Shown here: positions 1-7,563 of the stretch, piece after piece | Numbering within the stretch: position 1 is the first letter of the stretch | Layout of the letters: every line of letters starts with the position of its first letter | From: Clostridia bacterium | Lineage (GTDB): Bacteria; Bacillota; Clostridia; Oscillospirales; Acutalibacteraceae | Reading direction: 5' to 3' | Length of the DNA stretch: 45,800 nt | NCBI GenBank assembly: GCA_017416285.1 | Contig: JAFQCU010000005.1 | Coordinates: forward strand, 1-45,800 | Position numbers and translations under genes: made by a program | Notes under the pieces: model-generated | Databases searched by the model: none | The model's input: the letters and a program-made list of their open reading frames with translations, nothing else | What the model was told of the DNA's origin: nothing

Positions 1-92
1 ATCAATCCTAAATGGTGTTCTCGCATATCTAGTATAACAGATATTTTGAATTCTGCCGAGTGTTTTCTGAAAATTTGTCCTTTCTTTGCCAT
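1..92 (-). CDS. IS3-family transposase OrfA-like N-terminus (partial, runs off the window)
   Basis: Thirty codons are visible from the ATG at 92, starting MAKKGQIFRKHSAEFKISVI. A lysine-rich start followed by 'S.EFK..V' is the usual beginning of the helix-turn-helix OrfA subunit of IS3-type transposases, which binds the element ends. A strong GGAGGTG ribosome binding site lies at 101-109 on the minus strand. The gene sits just inside the inverted repeat, as expected for this family. The remainder, including any OrfB with the DDE catalytic triad and the programmed frameshift, lies outside the window. Confidence 0.7.
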   Translation of the reverse strand, partial: MAKKGQIFRKHSAEFKISVILDMREHHLGL

Positions 93-134
93 AAAAAATA
101 TGCACCTCCAAAAGTGTCTAACTTTTGGGGTGCA
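1..134 (-). mobile_element. IS3-family insertion sequence, left end (partial)
   Basis: The outer end reads, on the minus strand, TGCACCCCAAAAGTTAGACA starting at 134. This is the terminal inverted repeat type seen in many IS3-group elements of Clostridia. It is followed by a ribosome binding site and the first codons of a transposase that run off the window at base 1. Only one end is present, so neither the other inverted repeat nor the target duplication can be checked. The element ends about 25 bp upstream of the promoter of the neighbouring TetR gene. Confidence 0.75.
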
Positions 135-158
135 TATCACAAAAGTGGGGATTTTTTG

Positions 159-187
159 TTGACAAAAATAAAGTTTTGTTATAAAAT
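159..187 (+). promoter_or_regulatory. Promoter of the TetR gene
   Basis: TTGACA at 159-164 and TAAAAT at 182-187 are separated by 17 bp. Two direct copies of GATATATAA follow at about 195 and 209, between the -10 box and the ribosome binding site. They could be a regulator binding site, but they are AT-rich and the evidence is weak. The promoter lies outside the IS end. Confidence 0.7.
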
Positions 188-229
188 AACATATGATATA
201 TAACATAAGATATATAAAGAAGGTGTAGT

Positions 230-769
230 ATGCCTCCCAAGGTAAAAAATACTCGTGAGGAAATTATTAAAGCCGCAGTTGAAATTATAAGAAGCAATGG
301 TGAAGTGGCACTTAATGTGCGAAGCGTTGCCGAGGCGCTTGGCTGTTCAACCCAACCGGTTTTTTCAAATTTCAAAACTATGGATGAGCTTAAGGGTGAA
401 GTTATAAAGAAAGCACAATTAATATATTCTGCCTTTGCCGAAGAGCATATAAACAGCGAGCAATTTTCCGATTATAAGGCGGAGGGTATGGCATATATCA
501 CCTTTGCGAAAAACGAAAGCCATTTATTTAAGCTTTTGTACCTTGATAATACTGACAATTCGTTAAATAGCAAATTAGAAAAAATAGCTTCAAAAACCTT
601 AACGCTTTCTGAAGATGAGGCAAGGCTTTTTAATCTTGAAATGTGGGCGTTTGTGCATGGTATGGCGGTTATGACCGCAAATGCAGACTTTCCGCTTCAC
701 GAAGCGGTCATAAGCCGCATTTTTGATGATGCTTTTGAGGGAATTAAAACAAGGTTTAATTTGCGGTAA
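230..769 (+). CDS. TetR/AcrR-family transcriptional regulator
   Basis: A 179-residue protein of typical TetR length. The N-terminal DNA-binding domain (about residues 8-55) has the family pattern: TREEIIKAAVEIIRSNG, then 'LNVRSVAEALGCSTQPVFSNFKTMDEL', the helix-turn-helix with its following helix. The C-terminal half should bind a ligand and form the dimer; 'MWAFVHGMAVM' matches a common pattern of this class. The start is the ATG at 230 with AAGAAGG just upstream. The gene stands alone between an IS end and a terminator, so its target is not evident. Autoregulation is plausible, as for most of the family, but it is inferred. Confidence 0.88.
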   Translation: MPPKVKNTREEIIKAAVEIIRSNGEVALNVRSVAEALGCSTQPVFSNFKTMDELKGEVIKKAQLIYSAFAEEHINSEQFSDYKAEGMAYITFAKNESHLFKLLYLDNTDNSLNSKLEKIASKTLTLSEDEARLFNLEMWAFVHGMAVMTANADFPLHEAVISRIFDDAFEGIKTRFNLR

Positions 770-790
770 ACTATTATTTGAAATACAAAT

Positions 791-826
791 AAAAACGGTA
801 GAGGCCAAAAGGCTTCTACCGTTTTA
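791..826. terminator. Bidirectional terminator between TetR and the suf operon
   Basis: AAACGGTAGA/TCTACCGTTT inverted arms with extra GGCC pairing around an AAAA loop. The A-rich left flank and T-rich right flank let it serve both the plus-strand TetR gene and the minus-strand operon ending at 838. Confidence 0.85.
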
Positions 827-837
827 AAATTAACATA

Positions 838-1755
838 TTATTTTAAAAATCCGTTTACAATTTGTTCCTCGGCTTCGGCTTCAGAAAGTCCCAAGGTCAT
901 AAGCTTAATAAGCTGTTCACCTGCAATTTTACCAATGGCGGCTTCGTGAATAAGCGCCGCATCAATATGATTTGCAGTAATTTGGGGAAGTGCGGAAACG
1001 TGCGCATCATCCATAATAATTGCATCACATTCTGTATGACCGCTGCAAATATTGTTGCCGTTAATACGTGAAACAAAAAGCTGACTGGATTTATCCTTTG
1101 CAACCGAACGTGAAATAACGTTAGCACTGCAGTTTTCACCGTTCATATCAACCGTAAAATCGGTTTCAGCGTATTGGCTGCCGTGTGTCATAAGTTTTTC
1201 TTTTACAATGAGGGTTGCGTTGTCAGCCAAGGTTGCCTTTGTTATACGTTTGGTGGAATCAATACCCTTGATTTGGGTGGTTTCCATTTCCATATAACCG
1301 CCGTCGGCAATATTAATAACGGTGGTGGGGTTCATATTTTTACCACCTTCGCCATCACCCTCGCCAACGTGCTTTTCAACATATTTCACCTTGGCGTTTT
1401 TGCCAATGAAAAAGCTGTGTATACCATCGTGGCGGGATTCCTCGCTACCGCAGTTGTGAATACCGCAGCCTGCAACAATTTCAACGTCGCAGTTGTCGCC
1501 AACGATAAAATCGTTATACACCATTTCAGTAAGACCGCTTTCACTTATAATTACGGGAATGTGAATTTTTTCACCGACTGTGTTGGGCTTAATAATAATT
1601 TCAATGCCCGAAACGCCATCTTTTTCACGTATGTCAACATTTTCGGTAATGTGACGGGAAGAAAGCTTACCATTGGCACGAATGTTGAACGCACCTGTGG
1701 GGGTGCCGTCGATATCAGCTATCATTTTCAAAAGGTCAAGTTCAGTATTGTTCAT
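838..1755 (-). CDS. sufB: SufB/SufD-like Fe-S cluster scaffold (minimal-type SufB)
   Basis: A 305-residue SufBD-family protein, the scaffold on which Fe-S clusters are built together with the SufC ATPase. The middle is the repetitive beta-helix typical of the family ('KVKYVEKHVGEGDGEGG', 'YMEMETTQIKG'). The C-terminus has the conserved helical signature 'DAALIHEAAIGKIAGEQLIKLM' followed by 'LGLSEAEAEEQIV'. It is much shorter than classical SufB (about 465 residues), and no sufD, sufS or sufU is adjacent. The pair therefore resembles the two-gene minimal SUF (SufBC/SMS) system described in anaerobes. It starts 3 bp after the sufC stop with a GGAGGTG ribosome binding site and is the last gene of the operon. 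Confidence 0.88.
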   Translation of the reverse strand: MNNTELDLLKMIADIDGTPTGAFNIRANGKLSSRHITENVDIREKDGVSGIEIIIKPNTVGEKIHIPVIISESGLTEMVYNDFIVGDNCDVEIVAGCGIHNCGSEESRHDGIHSFFIGKNAKVKYVEKHVGEGDGEGGKNMNPTTVINIADGGYMEMETTQIKGIDSTKRITKATLADNATLIVKEKLMTHGSQYAETDFTVDMNGENCSANVISRSVAKDKSSQLFVSRINGNNICSGHTECDAIIMDDAHVSALPQITANHIDAALIHEAAIGKIAGEQLIKLMTLGLSEAEAEEQIVNGFLK

Positions 1756-1758
1756 CCG

Positions 1759-2493
1759 TCACACCTCCTCTAAAGCGGTTGTAAGTACCTTACAAGCGGC
1801 ATCTGCGGCGTGCAAAAGGCTGGGGAGAATATCATCCTTTTTTCCAACGTCACGTACCTCGCCGTTTGCAATAACCACAACCTTGTCGGCAATGTTAAGA
1901 ATACGCTCTTGGTGAGAGATAATTATAATACTGCCACCAAGTGTGTTGTGCATTTTTTCAAAAACCTTAATAAGGCTGTTAAAGCTCCAAAGGTCAATAC
2001 CTGCTTCAGGCTCGTCAAAAATTGAAACCTTTGTGCCACGTGCTAAAACTGTGGCAATTTCAATTCGTTTAAGCTCACCGCCTGAAAGAGAAGCGTTGAC
2101 TTCACGGTTAATGTAATCCCTTGCACAAAGTCCAACCTGTGAAAGGTAACCGCAAGCCTTTGTAACGCTTATATCCTCACCGGCAGCAAGACTTATAAGG
2201 TCATGCACGGTAATGCCCTTAAAACGTACAGGCTGCTGAAAAGCAAAGCTAATGCCTTTTTGTGCACGCTCGGTAATGGTAAGGTTTGTAATATCTTCGC
2301 CATCTAAAAGAATCTGGCCGGCGGTGGGGGTAATAATACCTGCAATAATTTTTGCCAAGGTGGATTTACCGCCCCCGTTAGGACCGGTAATAACCACAAA
2401 GCCATCATCTATTTTTAGATTGACATTTTTTAAAATTTGTTTTTCGCCGTCCTCATTTTCGGCTGTAAAAGATATGTTTTTAAGCTCTAACAT
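1759..2493 (-). CDS. sufC: SufC-like Fe-S assembly ATPase
   Basis: A 244-residue ABC ATPase of the SufC class, a soluble ATPase that drives conformational change in the SufB scaffold. Walker A is GPNGGGKSTLAKI (about residues 38-50), the Q-loop is 'SFAFQQPVRFKG', the signature is 'LSGGELKRIEIA', Walker B is 'VSIFDEPEAGID', and the switch histidine is in 'IIIISHQE'. SufC proteins characteristically have the FQ-P-.-.-G and SGGE-.-KR patterns seen here, which separates them from transporter ATPases. The ribosome binding site is GGAGGATAT before the ATG at 2493. The start overlaps the upstream peptidase-like gene by 14 bp, so translation is probably coupled. Confidence 0.93.
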   Translation of the reverse strand: MLELKNISFTAENEDGEKQILKNVNLKIDDGFVVITGPNGGGKSTLAKIIAGIITPTAGQILLDGEDITNLTITERAQKGISFAFQQPVRFKGITVHDLISLAAGEDISVTKACGYLSQVGLCARDYINREVNASLSGGELKRIEIATVLARGTKVSIFDEPEAGIDLWSFNSLIKVFEKMHNTLGGSIIIISHQERILNIADKVVVIANGEVRDVGKKDDILPSLLHAADAACKVLTTALEEV

Positions 2494-2836
2494 ATATCCT
2501 CCAGAAATATTTGCGGTTACAAACGGGAAAGTCGTTCATAACGCCGTGTTCGGGGTCGTAAAAAGTACCTTTATAATAAAGTGACCAATGCCAACACCGT
2601 GGGGTTTCAAGGCTTAAAAGTGCAATTTCGGGCAAATCGGTTTTATTGTTTGCCAAAAGCCGCTGATTTTCCACCTTAAAACCATTATTATTTAAAAAAG
2701 AAAGCATTTCCCGAAGGGTTGTTTCTTTTTCGTTATTTAGGGTATGCACCACTTCATTGACCGATTTATTCGTAAGCATAGCCAGAACGGCTTGTCCGCA
2801 TTGAAGGGGTGTGGGTTCGTGAATATATTCTATCAT
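2480..2836 (-). CDS. Small C39-like cysteine peptidase-fold protein
   Basis: A 118-residue protein with the papain-like C39 layout. Gln12 and Cys13 are in 'PTPLQCGQAVLAML', His83 is in 'RCWHWSLYYKG' and Asp94 in 'FYDPEHG'. These correspond to the oxyanion Gln, catalytic Cys, His and Asp of the C39/C39-like peptidases, which cleave leader peptides after double-glycine sites or act as stand-alone peptidases. There is no transmembrane or ATPase part, and no signal peptide, so it should be cytosolic. It overlaps the AEC gene by 4 bp (ATGA) and sufC by 14 bp, so it is locked inside this operon. Its substrate and any link to Fe-S assembly are unknown. Confidence 0.7.
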   Translation of the reverse strand: MIEYIHEPTPLQCGQAVLAMLTNKSVNEVVHTLNNEKETTLREMLSFLNNNGFKVENQRLLANNKTDLPEIALLSLETPRCWHWSLYYKGTFYDPEHGVMNDFPVCNRKYFWRIYVRA

Positions 2837-3756
2837 AAGTTTGCCAACTTTTCTGCAAAAGTAATCATTGCCGGCATGGTTATAAGTGATAATAACGTGC
2901 TGAGTGATACCAAATTAACCGAAAGCTCGGTATCACGACCGTATTTCGCTGAAAACATTGTTGTAACAGCAGCTACGGGGGCACTACAGCAAATCGCCTG
3001 TGATATAAGCATATCGCCTTTAATGCCGCAAAGCCACATAATTGTAATTGCGGCGGCGGGGTAGATGACAAGCCTTAACAAAATGGCGAAAATACATTTT
3101 ATATTAGTAAGTCCTTTTAGCACGTTGGAATTTGCAAGATGAAAACCAATAATTATCATTGGCAACGGGGTATTAAGTGCCGCAAGCATAGAAACCGGTT
3201 CGCTTATTATTTTGGGTACAGGGATTGACAAAAGAAAAACAGCCAAACCAATAATGAGCGCCAAAAATGCGGGAGTAGTAATTATTTTAATGGGTTTAAG
3301 TGTTTTTTTGTCACCGCTCATTACGAGCAGCCCCCAGCTCCAAACAAAAGCGTTGAATATTGCAACAAAGGATGAGCCGAGAAAAACACCGCTTTCCCCA
3401 AGCAAGGCTTGTTGCAGCGGAATTGCCATAAAGCCGCAATTTGAAAAAACAGCCGCATACTGAAGCACTACCTGACGGTTTTTATCGTTATCCCTTAAAA
3501 ACAGTACACTTAAAACAATAAAGCCGATGTGCAAAATTATGCCCAAAAGAAAGCTGATAAGCAGGTCCTTAAGGTCGCTTTTATTGAATTCACGAAAAAA
3601 TGATTTAATAATAACACAAGGGGTGACAAACATTAAGACAAAGTCGGTCATGCAGCGCACCCATTCGTTATTTAAAAGCTTTATTTTTGCAAGTGCAAAC
3701 CCGAGAAATATTAATATAAAAAGTATTATTACTTGGGTTAAAACGTCAACAAACAT
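2833..3756 (-). CDS. AEC-family (auxin efflux carrier-like) permease
   Basis: A 307-residue membrane protein with about ten hydrophobic segments in two bundles, the usual form of bacterial AEC carriers (for example the malate permease type). Family features are the N-terminal 'FILIFLGFALAKIKLL' helix, 'FSNCGFMAIPLQQALLGESGVF' (a conserved N-GF-GIP-type stretch) and, in the second half, 'SAPVAAVTTMFSAKYGRD'. These carriers move organic acids or related small molecules; the substrate cannot be read here. The ATG shares one base with the stop codon of galT (TAATG), and the stop overlaps the next gene, so all are translated from one message. Confidence 0.87.
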   Translation of the reverse strand: MFVDVLTQVIILFILIFLGFALAKIKLLNNEWVRCMTDFVLMFVTPCVIIKSFFREFNKSDLKDLLISFLLGIILHIGFIVLSVLFLRDNDKNRQVVLQYAAVFSNCGFMAIPLQQALLGESGVFLGSSFVAIFNAFVWSWGLLVMSGDKKTLKPIKIITTPAFLALIIGLAVFLLSIPVPKIISEPVSMLAALNTPLPMIIIGFHLANSNVLKGLTNIKCIFAILLRLVIYPAAAITIMWLCGIKGDMLISQAICCSAPVAAVTTMFSAKYGRDTELSVNLVSLSTLLSLITMPAMITFAEKLANL

Positions 3757-5246
3757 TATTTTACGCTTTCTATAAATTTCATAAAGGCCTTTTGACCTTT
3801 TTCATCACGCTTGAATACGCCTGTATCCTCAAGCACCTTTGAGAAAACAATACCGATTTCGGCCTTAATAATGCCATCAATGTTGTCGGCGTTGATATCA
3901 CTGTATTTTGCCTTGATTTCTTCTTCCCAGTCGGCATGCTTTGCAAGGGCTTCATCGTTTGTGATATCACGGTTTTCTAAAATAGCTGTCTGTAAATCTG
4001 CCATTTCCTGCTTTAAGCGGCCGGGGAGCACGGCAAGACCCATAACCTCAATAAGACCAATGTTTTCTTTTTTGATGTGGTGATATTCGGGGTGGGGGTG
4101 ATAAACGCCCAAGGGGAATTCTTCGGTGGTAATGTTGTTGCGAAGAACAATATCAAGCTCATAATCGTCACCACGTCTGCGTGCAATAGGTGTAACAGCA
4201 TTGTGCTTTTCGCCATCGGTTTCGGCAAGAATAAAGGCATCTTCATCGGTGTATTTTTCCCAAGCGGTTAAAATTTTACCGCCAAGCTCGATTACACGCT
4301 CGGCATTTGCACCTGTAATACGGATAACCGACATGGGCCATTTAACAATACCGGTTTTGAGATCCTCAAATCCTTCAAAAACAAGCTCTTTTTCGATTGG
4401 TGCCTTTGTCATAGCAAAGGTGTAACGGCCACCCTGATAATGCTCGTGTGAAAGGATAGAGCCGCCAACAATGGGAAGACCGGCGTTTGAACCGATGAAA
4501 TAATGTGGGAAGATGGTAACAAATTCAATGATTTTGCGAAGGGTGGTAATATCAACCTTCATGGGTATGTGCTCGCCGTTATATACGATGCAATGCTCGT
4601 TATAATAAACGTAAGGTGAATATTGCATAAACCAGTCATCACCGTCAAGCGAGAGGGGGATAATGCGGTGGTTTTGACGTGCGGGGAAGTTAATGCGACC
4701 GGCATAACCCTCACATTCCTTGCAAAGTGCACACTTGGGATAACCTGACTGCGGTGCGTTTTTAGCCGCAAGGATAGATTTTAAATCCTTTTCGGGTTTT
4801 GAAAGGTTTACGGTAATATCCATTGCGCCGTATTCGGTGTCAGCAAGCCATTTAAGGTCTTTTTCAACACGGTAGCGGCGTATGTAATCGCTGTCACAGC
4901 TTAAGTTATAGTAATAGTCGGTAGCAGCTTCGGGTGATTCTTTATAAAGCGAGTTAAATTTTGCAATAACCTCGCTAGGGCGGGGCATCATAGCTGCCAT
5001 AAGCTTGGTGTCAAAAAGGTCACGTTCAGTTACGTTGTCATCGATAAGACCTTTATCAACTGCAAAATCAAGAAGCTCTTTTAGGGTTTCTTCCAAATTA
5101 ACGTCAGTAAAGGTTTCATCGCAGTCGAAGCTGTCGAGCTTTAAAATTTCTAAAATGCGGTTGGTTACAAAAATTTCATCTTCTTTGGTAAAAAGATTTT
5201 TTGCAAGACCATAGCATACTAATTTTTTAATACTTTTATTAATCAC
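3756..5246 (-). CDS. galT: UDP-glucose--hexose-1-phosphate uridylyltransferase, type 2
   Basis: About 496 residues, the length of the Gram-positive GalT type 2 family. It exchanges UMP between UDP-glucose and galactose-1-phosphate in the Leloir pathway. Visible family blocks are 'GYPKCALCKECEGYAGRINFPARQNHR', the histidine motif 'GGSILSHEHYQGG', and 'LGVYHPHPEYHHIKKENIGLIEVMG' near the C-terminus. An ATG at 5255 is in frame, but GGGAG directly abuts it. A GTG at 5246 sits 9 nt from the same site, so GTG is the better start. It is the first gene of the operon. The alpha-galactosidase at 31812 could supply its galactose, though it is far away. Confidence 0.92.
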   Translation of the reverse strand: MINKSIKKLVCYGLAKNLFTKEDEIFVTNRILEILKLDSFDCDETFTDVNLEETLKELLDFAVDKGLIDDNVTERDLFDTKLMAAMMPRPSEVIAKFNSLYKESPEAATDYYYNLSCDSDYIRRYRVEKDLKWLADTEYGAMDITVNLSKPEKDLKSILAAKNAPQSGYPKCALCKECEGYAGRINFPARQNHRIIPLSLDGDDWFMQYSPYVYYNEHCIVYNGEHIPMKVDITTLRKIIEFVTIFPHYFIGSNAGLPIVGGSILSHEHYQGGRYTFAMTKAPIEKELVFEGFEDLKTGIVKWPMSVIRITGANAERVIELGGKILTAWEKYTDEDAFILAETDGEKHNAVTPIARRRGDDYELDIVLRNNITTEEFPLGVYHPHPEYHHIKKENIGLIEVMGLAVLPGRLKQEMADLQTAILENRDITNDEALAKHADWEEEIKAKYSDINADNIDGIIKAEIGIVFSKVLEDTGVFKRDEKGQKAFMKFIESVK

Positions 5247-5272
5247 AAAAATCATCTCCCTTTTAACATAGA

Positions 5273-5302
5273 ATTATACTATATTTAATATATAAATGTC
5301 AA
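5273..5302 (-). promoter_or_regulatory. Promoter of the galT-AEC-C39-sufC-sufB operon
   Basis: On the minus strand, TTGACA (5297-5302) and TATAAT (5273-5278) are separated by 18 bp. It is the only strong promoter seen upstream of the five overlapping genes. Confidence 0.75.
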
Positions 5303-5348
5303 TGCCATTAAGTCCTAAATTGATATATTTTTGTCAAAGTGGATTTTA

Positions 5349-5377
5349 TTGACTGTATATGCGAGATATGATATAAT
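5349..5377 (+). promoter_or_regulatory. Promoter of the small membrane protein gene
   Basis: TTGACT at 5349-5354 and TATAAT at 5372-5377, 17 bp apart, lie just upstream of the AGGGTGAT ribosome binding site. Confidence 0.75.
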
Positions 5378-5398
5378 AATAATAATTAGGGTGATGAT

Positions 5399-5866
5399 AT
5401 GAAAAAAGCTAAAAATATCATTTTGCTTAGTGGTATAATTTGCAATGTAATTTGTATTTTATGGAATTGCTTGAGTTTTTTTATAGAACGCATTAGTGTT
5501 ATTGAACAATTAAGCAGCGAACAAATTTTACAACATTTAATTAACGGTTTAGTGTTGCCAAACGCTCTAATCTTAATTTTGATGATTTTACCCGTCATTT
5601 TGTTTGTCTTAAATCTTAAGAATAAATCGGGCAAGGTTTTACCGATTGTGTCGTTTGTGTTTTGTGGTTTAATTGCTTTATATAGTTTGTTTTTTTCTGT
5701 TACACCTGCAATTCCAAAGTATTTGTTGTTAAGCGAGTGGGCGCTTATAGATACATATTGGTCGGTTTTAATCTACTGGGTAACAAGCGGCGGAATCTTG
5801 CTTTTTGCGGGCTTCACACTTTTGACAGTCGGCAGTGCGATGTCGCTTATTAAAAGTAAAGAATAA
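5399..5866 (+). CDS. Small four-helix membrane protein of unknown function
   Basis: A 155-residue hydrophobic protein with about four membrane segments (near residues 5-27, 48-70, 80-102 and 118-148). The loops are short and polar, with no catalytic or binding motif I can name. It has its own promoter and an AGGGTGAT ribosome binding site, so it is likely real. It is monocistronic. Its stop codon overlaps the left terminal repeat of the dispersed element at 5865, suggesting the element inserted right at the gene end. I do not recognise the family. Confidence 0.7.
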   Translation: MKKAKNIILLSGIICNVICILWNCLSFFIERISVIEQLSSEQILQHLINGLVLPNALILILMILPVILFVLNLKNKSGKVLPIVSFVFCGLIALYSLFFSVTPAIPKYLLLSEWALIDTYWSVLIYWVTSGGILLFAGFTLLTVGSAMSLIKSKE

Positions 5867-6031
5867 ATTGGGGGTTTATCTAATTCGTAATGCGTAATTC
5901 GAAATTATTACACAAATTAAATTGTGTATTCGTAGGGGAAACCATTGGTTTCCCGCAAGCATTGCGAATTGCCGACGGGTGACACAATGGTCGCCCCTAC
6001 ATATTGGCATCTCCCCGATAAACTATAATTT
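5865..6031 (+). repeat. Dispersed TIR element, copy A1
   Basis: Bounded by AAATTGGGGGTTTATC (5865-5880) and GATAAACTATAATTT (6017-6031), which are imperfect inverted repeats. The interior has a run of GTAAT/CGTAATTC-type iterations and a long hairpin from GTAGGGG (about 5934) to CCCCTAC (about 5994). Other copies are at 30119, 36818 and 42012. No coding capacity. The stretch 5867-6191 holds this element plus the rplU promoter and leader. Confidence 0.75.
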
Positions 6032-6071
6032 AAACCACTGAAAATACAACGGAAATTATGTCATTTTTTCC

Positions 6072-6100
6072 TTGACAAACGGTAGCGTTTGTGATAAACT
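6072..6100 (+). promoter_or_regulatory. Promoter of rplU-prp-rpmA
   Basis: TTGACA at 6072-6077 and TAAACT at 6095-6100, 17 bp apart, lie about 90 bp upstream of the rplU start, leaving room for a structured leader. Confidence 0.8.
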
Positions 6101-6102
6101 GT

Positions 6103-6180
6103 ATAAGCCGCATATTGTGGGCTTTTTTAAGTTGCGCCTTTTTTGGTGCACGCCTTCTGTAGCGAGACTGAAAAATAAGC
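6103..6180 (+). ncRNA. Candidate L21 leader (autoregulatory 5' UTR)
   Basis: The roughly 80-nt untranslated leader between the promoter and the rplU ribosome binding site contains a GCCGCA/TGTGGGC hairpin followed by six T, then a second pairing around GCGCC...GGTGC. Firmicutes rplU genes often carry an L21 leader RNA bound by L21 for feedback control. Position and layout fit, but I cannot confirm the consensus fold by eye. Confidence 0.5.
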
Positions 6181-6191
6181 AGGTGAAAAAT

Positions 6192-6497
6192 ATGTACGCA
6201 ATTATCGAAACAGGCGGAAAGCAGTACCGTGTTGAAAACGGCGACGTTATCTACATCGAAAAGCTCGACGCTCAGGTTGACGAAGAAGTTACCTTCGACA
6301 AGGTTGTTGCTGTTAGCAACAGAACTTTAAAGGTTGGTAAGCCCTATGTTAAGGACGCTTTCGTTAAAGGCACCGTTTTAAAGAACGGCAAGGGCAAGAA
6401 GATTACTGTCTTCACTTACAAACCCAAGAAGGGCTGCGCTCGTAAAATGGGTCACAGACAACCCTACACTAAAGTACAGATTACTGAAATCGGTTAA
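6192..6497 (+). CDS. rplU: 50S ribosomal protein L21
   Basis: 101 residues beginning [20 protein letters not shown], the standard L21 opening, and ending with the 23S-rRNA-binding basic stretch '[25 protein letters not shown]'. I chose the ATG at 6192, which has AGGTGAA upstream. An in-frame ATG at 6072 lies within the promoter and is not real. First gene of the conserved L21-Prp-L27 operon. Confidence 0.97.
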   Translation: MYAIIETGGKQYRVENGDVIYIEKLDAQVDEEVTFDKVVAVSNRTLKVGKPYVKDAFVKGTVLKNGKGKKITVFTYKPKKGCARKMGHRQPYTKVQITEIG

Positions 6498-6502
6498 TTA
6501 GT

Positions 6503-6832
6503 ATGACTAGTGTAAAATTTTTGGCTGATAAAAAGCTTTGCGGCTTTGAAATCAGCGGTCACAGTACTGTAAACTGTGATGACGAGGTCGGTAAAACGGT
6601 TTGTGCGGCGGTATCAAGCGCTGCATATATGACAGCAAACACCATAACCGAAATTATTGGCGATAATGCAGATGCAAGGGTATCGGACGGCGAAATGTAT
6701 TTCAAGGTTTTAAACCCAAGCGATGCGGCAATAATGGTTTTGGAAGGTTTTAAGTTACATTTGACCGAATTATCGATGCAATATAGCAATAACATCAAAA
6801 TTTTGGAGGTGCAAAAAAATGTTAAAGATTAA
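6503..6832 (+). CDS. prp: Ribosomal-processing cysteine protease Prp
   Basis: A 109-residue protein with the Prp catalytic pair. His20 is in 'ISGHSTVNC' and Cys34 in '[14 protein letters not shown]', matching the family pattern GH..(12)..VCAAVS. Prp removes the short N-terminal extension of ribosomal protein L27 in Firmicutes and is essential in Staphylococcus aureus. It lies between rplU and rpmA and overlaps rpmA by 14 bp, the standard arrangement. The substrate encoded next door carries the expected cleavage motif. Confidence 0.95.
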   Translation: MTSVKFLADKKLCGFEISGHSTVNCDDEVGKTVCAAVSSAAYMTANTITEIIGDNADARVSDGEMYFKVLNPSDAAIMVLEGFKLHLTELSMQYSNNIKILEVQKNVKD

Positions 6833-7103
6833 CATCCAGTTATTCGCTCATAAAAAGGGTGTGGGTTCTACCAAGAACGGCCGTGACAGTGAATCTAAAC
6901 GTCTTGGCGTTAAGCGTGCTGACGGTCAGTTTGTTCTCGCAGGCAACATTCTCGTTCGCCAGAGAGGCACACACATTCATCCCGGCAACAACGTAGGCCG
7001 TGGTTCTGACGATACTTTATTTGCCCTTATCGACGGTAAGGTTAAGTTTGAAAGAGTTGGCAGAGACCGTAAACAGGTTAGCATTTACGCTGTTGAGCAA
7101 TAA
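6819..7103 (+). CDS. rpmA: 50S ribosomal protein L27 with cleavable N-terminal extension
   Basis: 94 residues. The start [20 protein letters not shown] shows the Firmicutes extension: residues 1-9 end in Phe9, and mature L27 starts at Ala10-His11-Lys12, which reaches the peptidyl-transferase centre. Prp is expected to cut after Phe9. The ribosome binding site is GGAGGTG, inside the end of prp. The body '[20 protein letters not shown]' is typical. Confidence 0.97.
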   Translation: MLKINIQLFAHKKGVGSTKNGRDSESKRLGVKRADGQFVLAGNILVRQRGTHIHPGNNVGRGSDDTLFALIDGKVKFERVGRDRKQVSIYAVEQ

Positions 7104-7113
7104 TTAACTTTAA

Positions 7114-7148
7114 AGTCCGGGTGCTTTCAGCGTCCGGATTTATTTTTT
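7114..7148 (+). terminator. Terminator after rpmA
   Basis: The TCCGG/CCGGA stem with extra TGC/GCG pairing is followed by ATTTATTTTTT. Moderate stem strength. Confidence 0.6.
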
Positions 7149-7179
7149 ATGATTTAAAACCCTGAAAGGACTGATAATT

Positions 7180-7563
7180 ATGAAAATTTGTCATGTTTGC
7201 GGTATTGAATGTGATGACAGTCAAGAGGTTTGTTTGGTTTGTGGCGCAGATTTAACCGAAAGCGAAGCCGTAGCAGATGAGAATTTAGAAAGACCGATTT
7301 CTGAACCGGTGCTTGTTGCAACTTTTGAGGACGTTGTTTTTTCCGAAATTTTTAAAGATATTTTGGTGGAAAACGGCATACCCTATTCAACGGGTAGTGA
7401 TGCCGGCGCAATAGTTGTAACCTTTGGCGGCAGCTTTACTTCGGATGAAATTTACGTTGAAAAGCGTGATTTTGATAAGGCAGAAGCGCTTTATAATGAA
7501 TTTATAGAAAACCCACCCGAGTTTTCGGATGAGGAATTCTTTATTGAAGAGGATTTTAATTAA
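7180..7563 (+). CDS. Zinc-ribbon plus DUF2007-type protein
   Basis: 127 residues. The N-terminus has two CxxC pairs (CHVCG at residues 4-8 and CLVCGA at 18-23) forming a zinc ribbon. Residues 45-115 resemble the DUF2007 'putative signal-transducing' domain: 'PVLVATFEDVVFSEIFKDILVENGIPY' then 'IYVEKRDFDKAEALYNEF', a pattern of an interaction with a degenerate second strand. The tail is very acidic. The ribosome binding site is GAAAGGA. Its stop overlaps the obg start (TAATG), so it is translationally coupled to Obg. The function is unknown. Confidence 0.75.
   Translation: MKICHVCGIECDDSQEVCLVCGADLTESEAVADENLERPISEPVLVATFEDVVFSEIFKDILVENGIPYSTGSDAGAIVVTFGGSFTSDEIYVEKRDFDKAEALYNEFIENPPEFSDEEFFIEEDFN

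Noticed and set aside
118-375. Minus-strand open frame of 85 codons
   Set aside because: It crosses the IS end, the TetR promoter and the TetR coding start, and has no ribosome binding site.
1174-1773. Plus-strand open frame of 199 codons opposite the sufB-like gene
   Set aside because: It is the mirror of the real gene, with unusual composition (rich in Asn, Phe, Val) and no ribosome binding site.
6072-6191. Longer N-terminus for L21
   Set aside because: It would start inside the promoter, and L21 begins with the conserved [11 protein letters not shown] at 6192.
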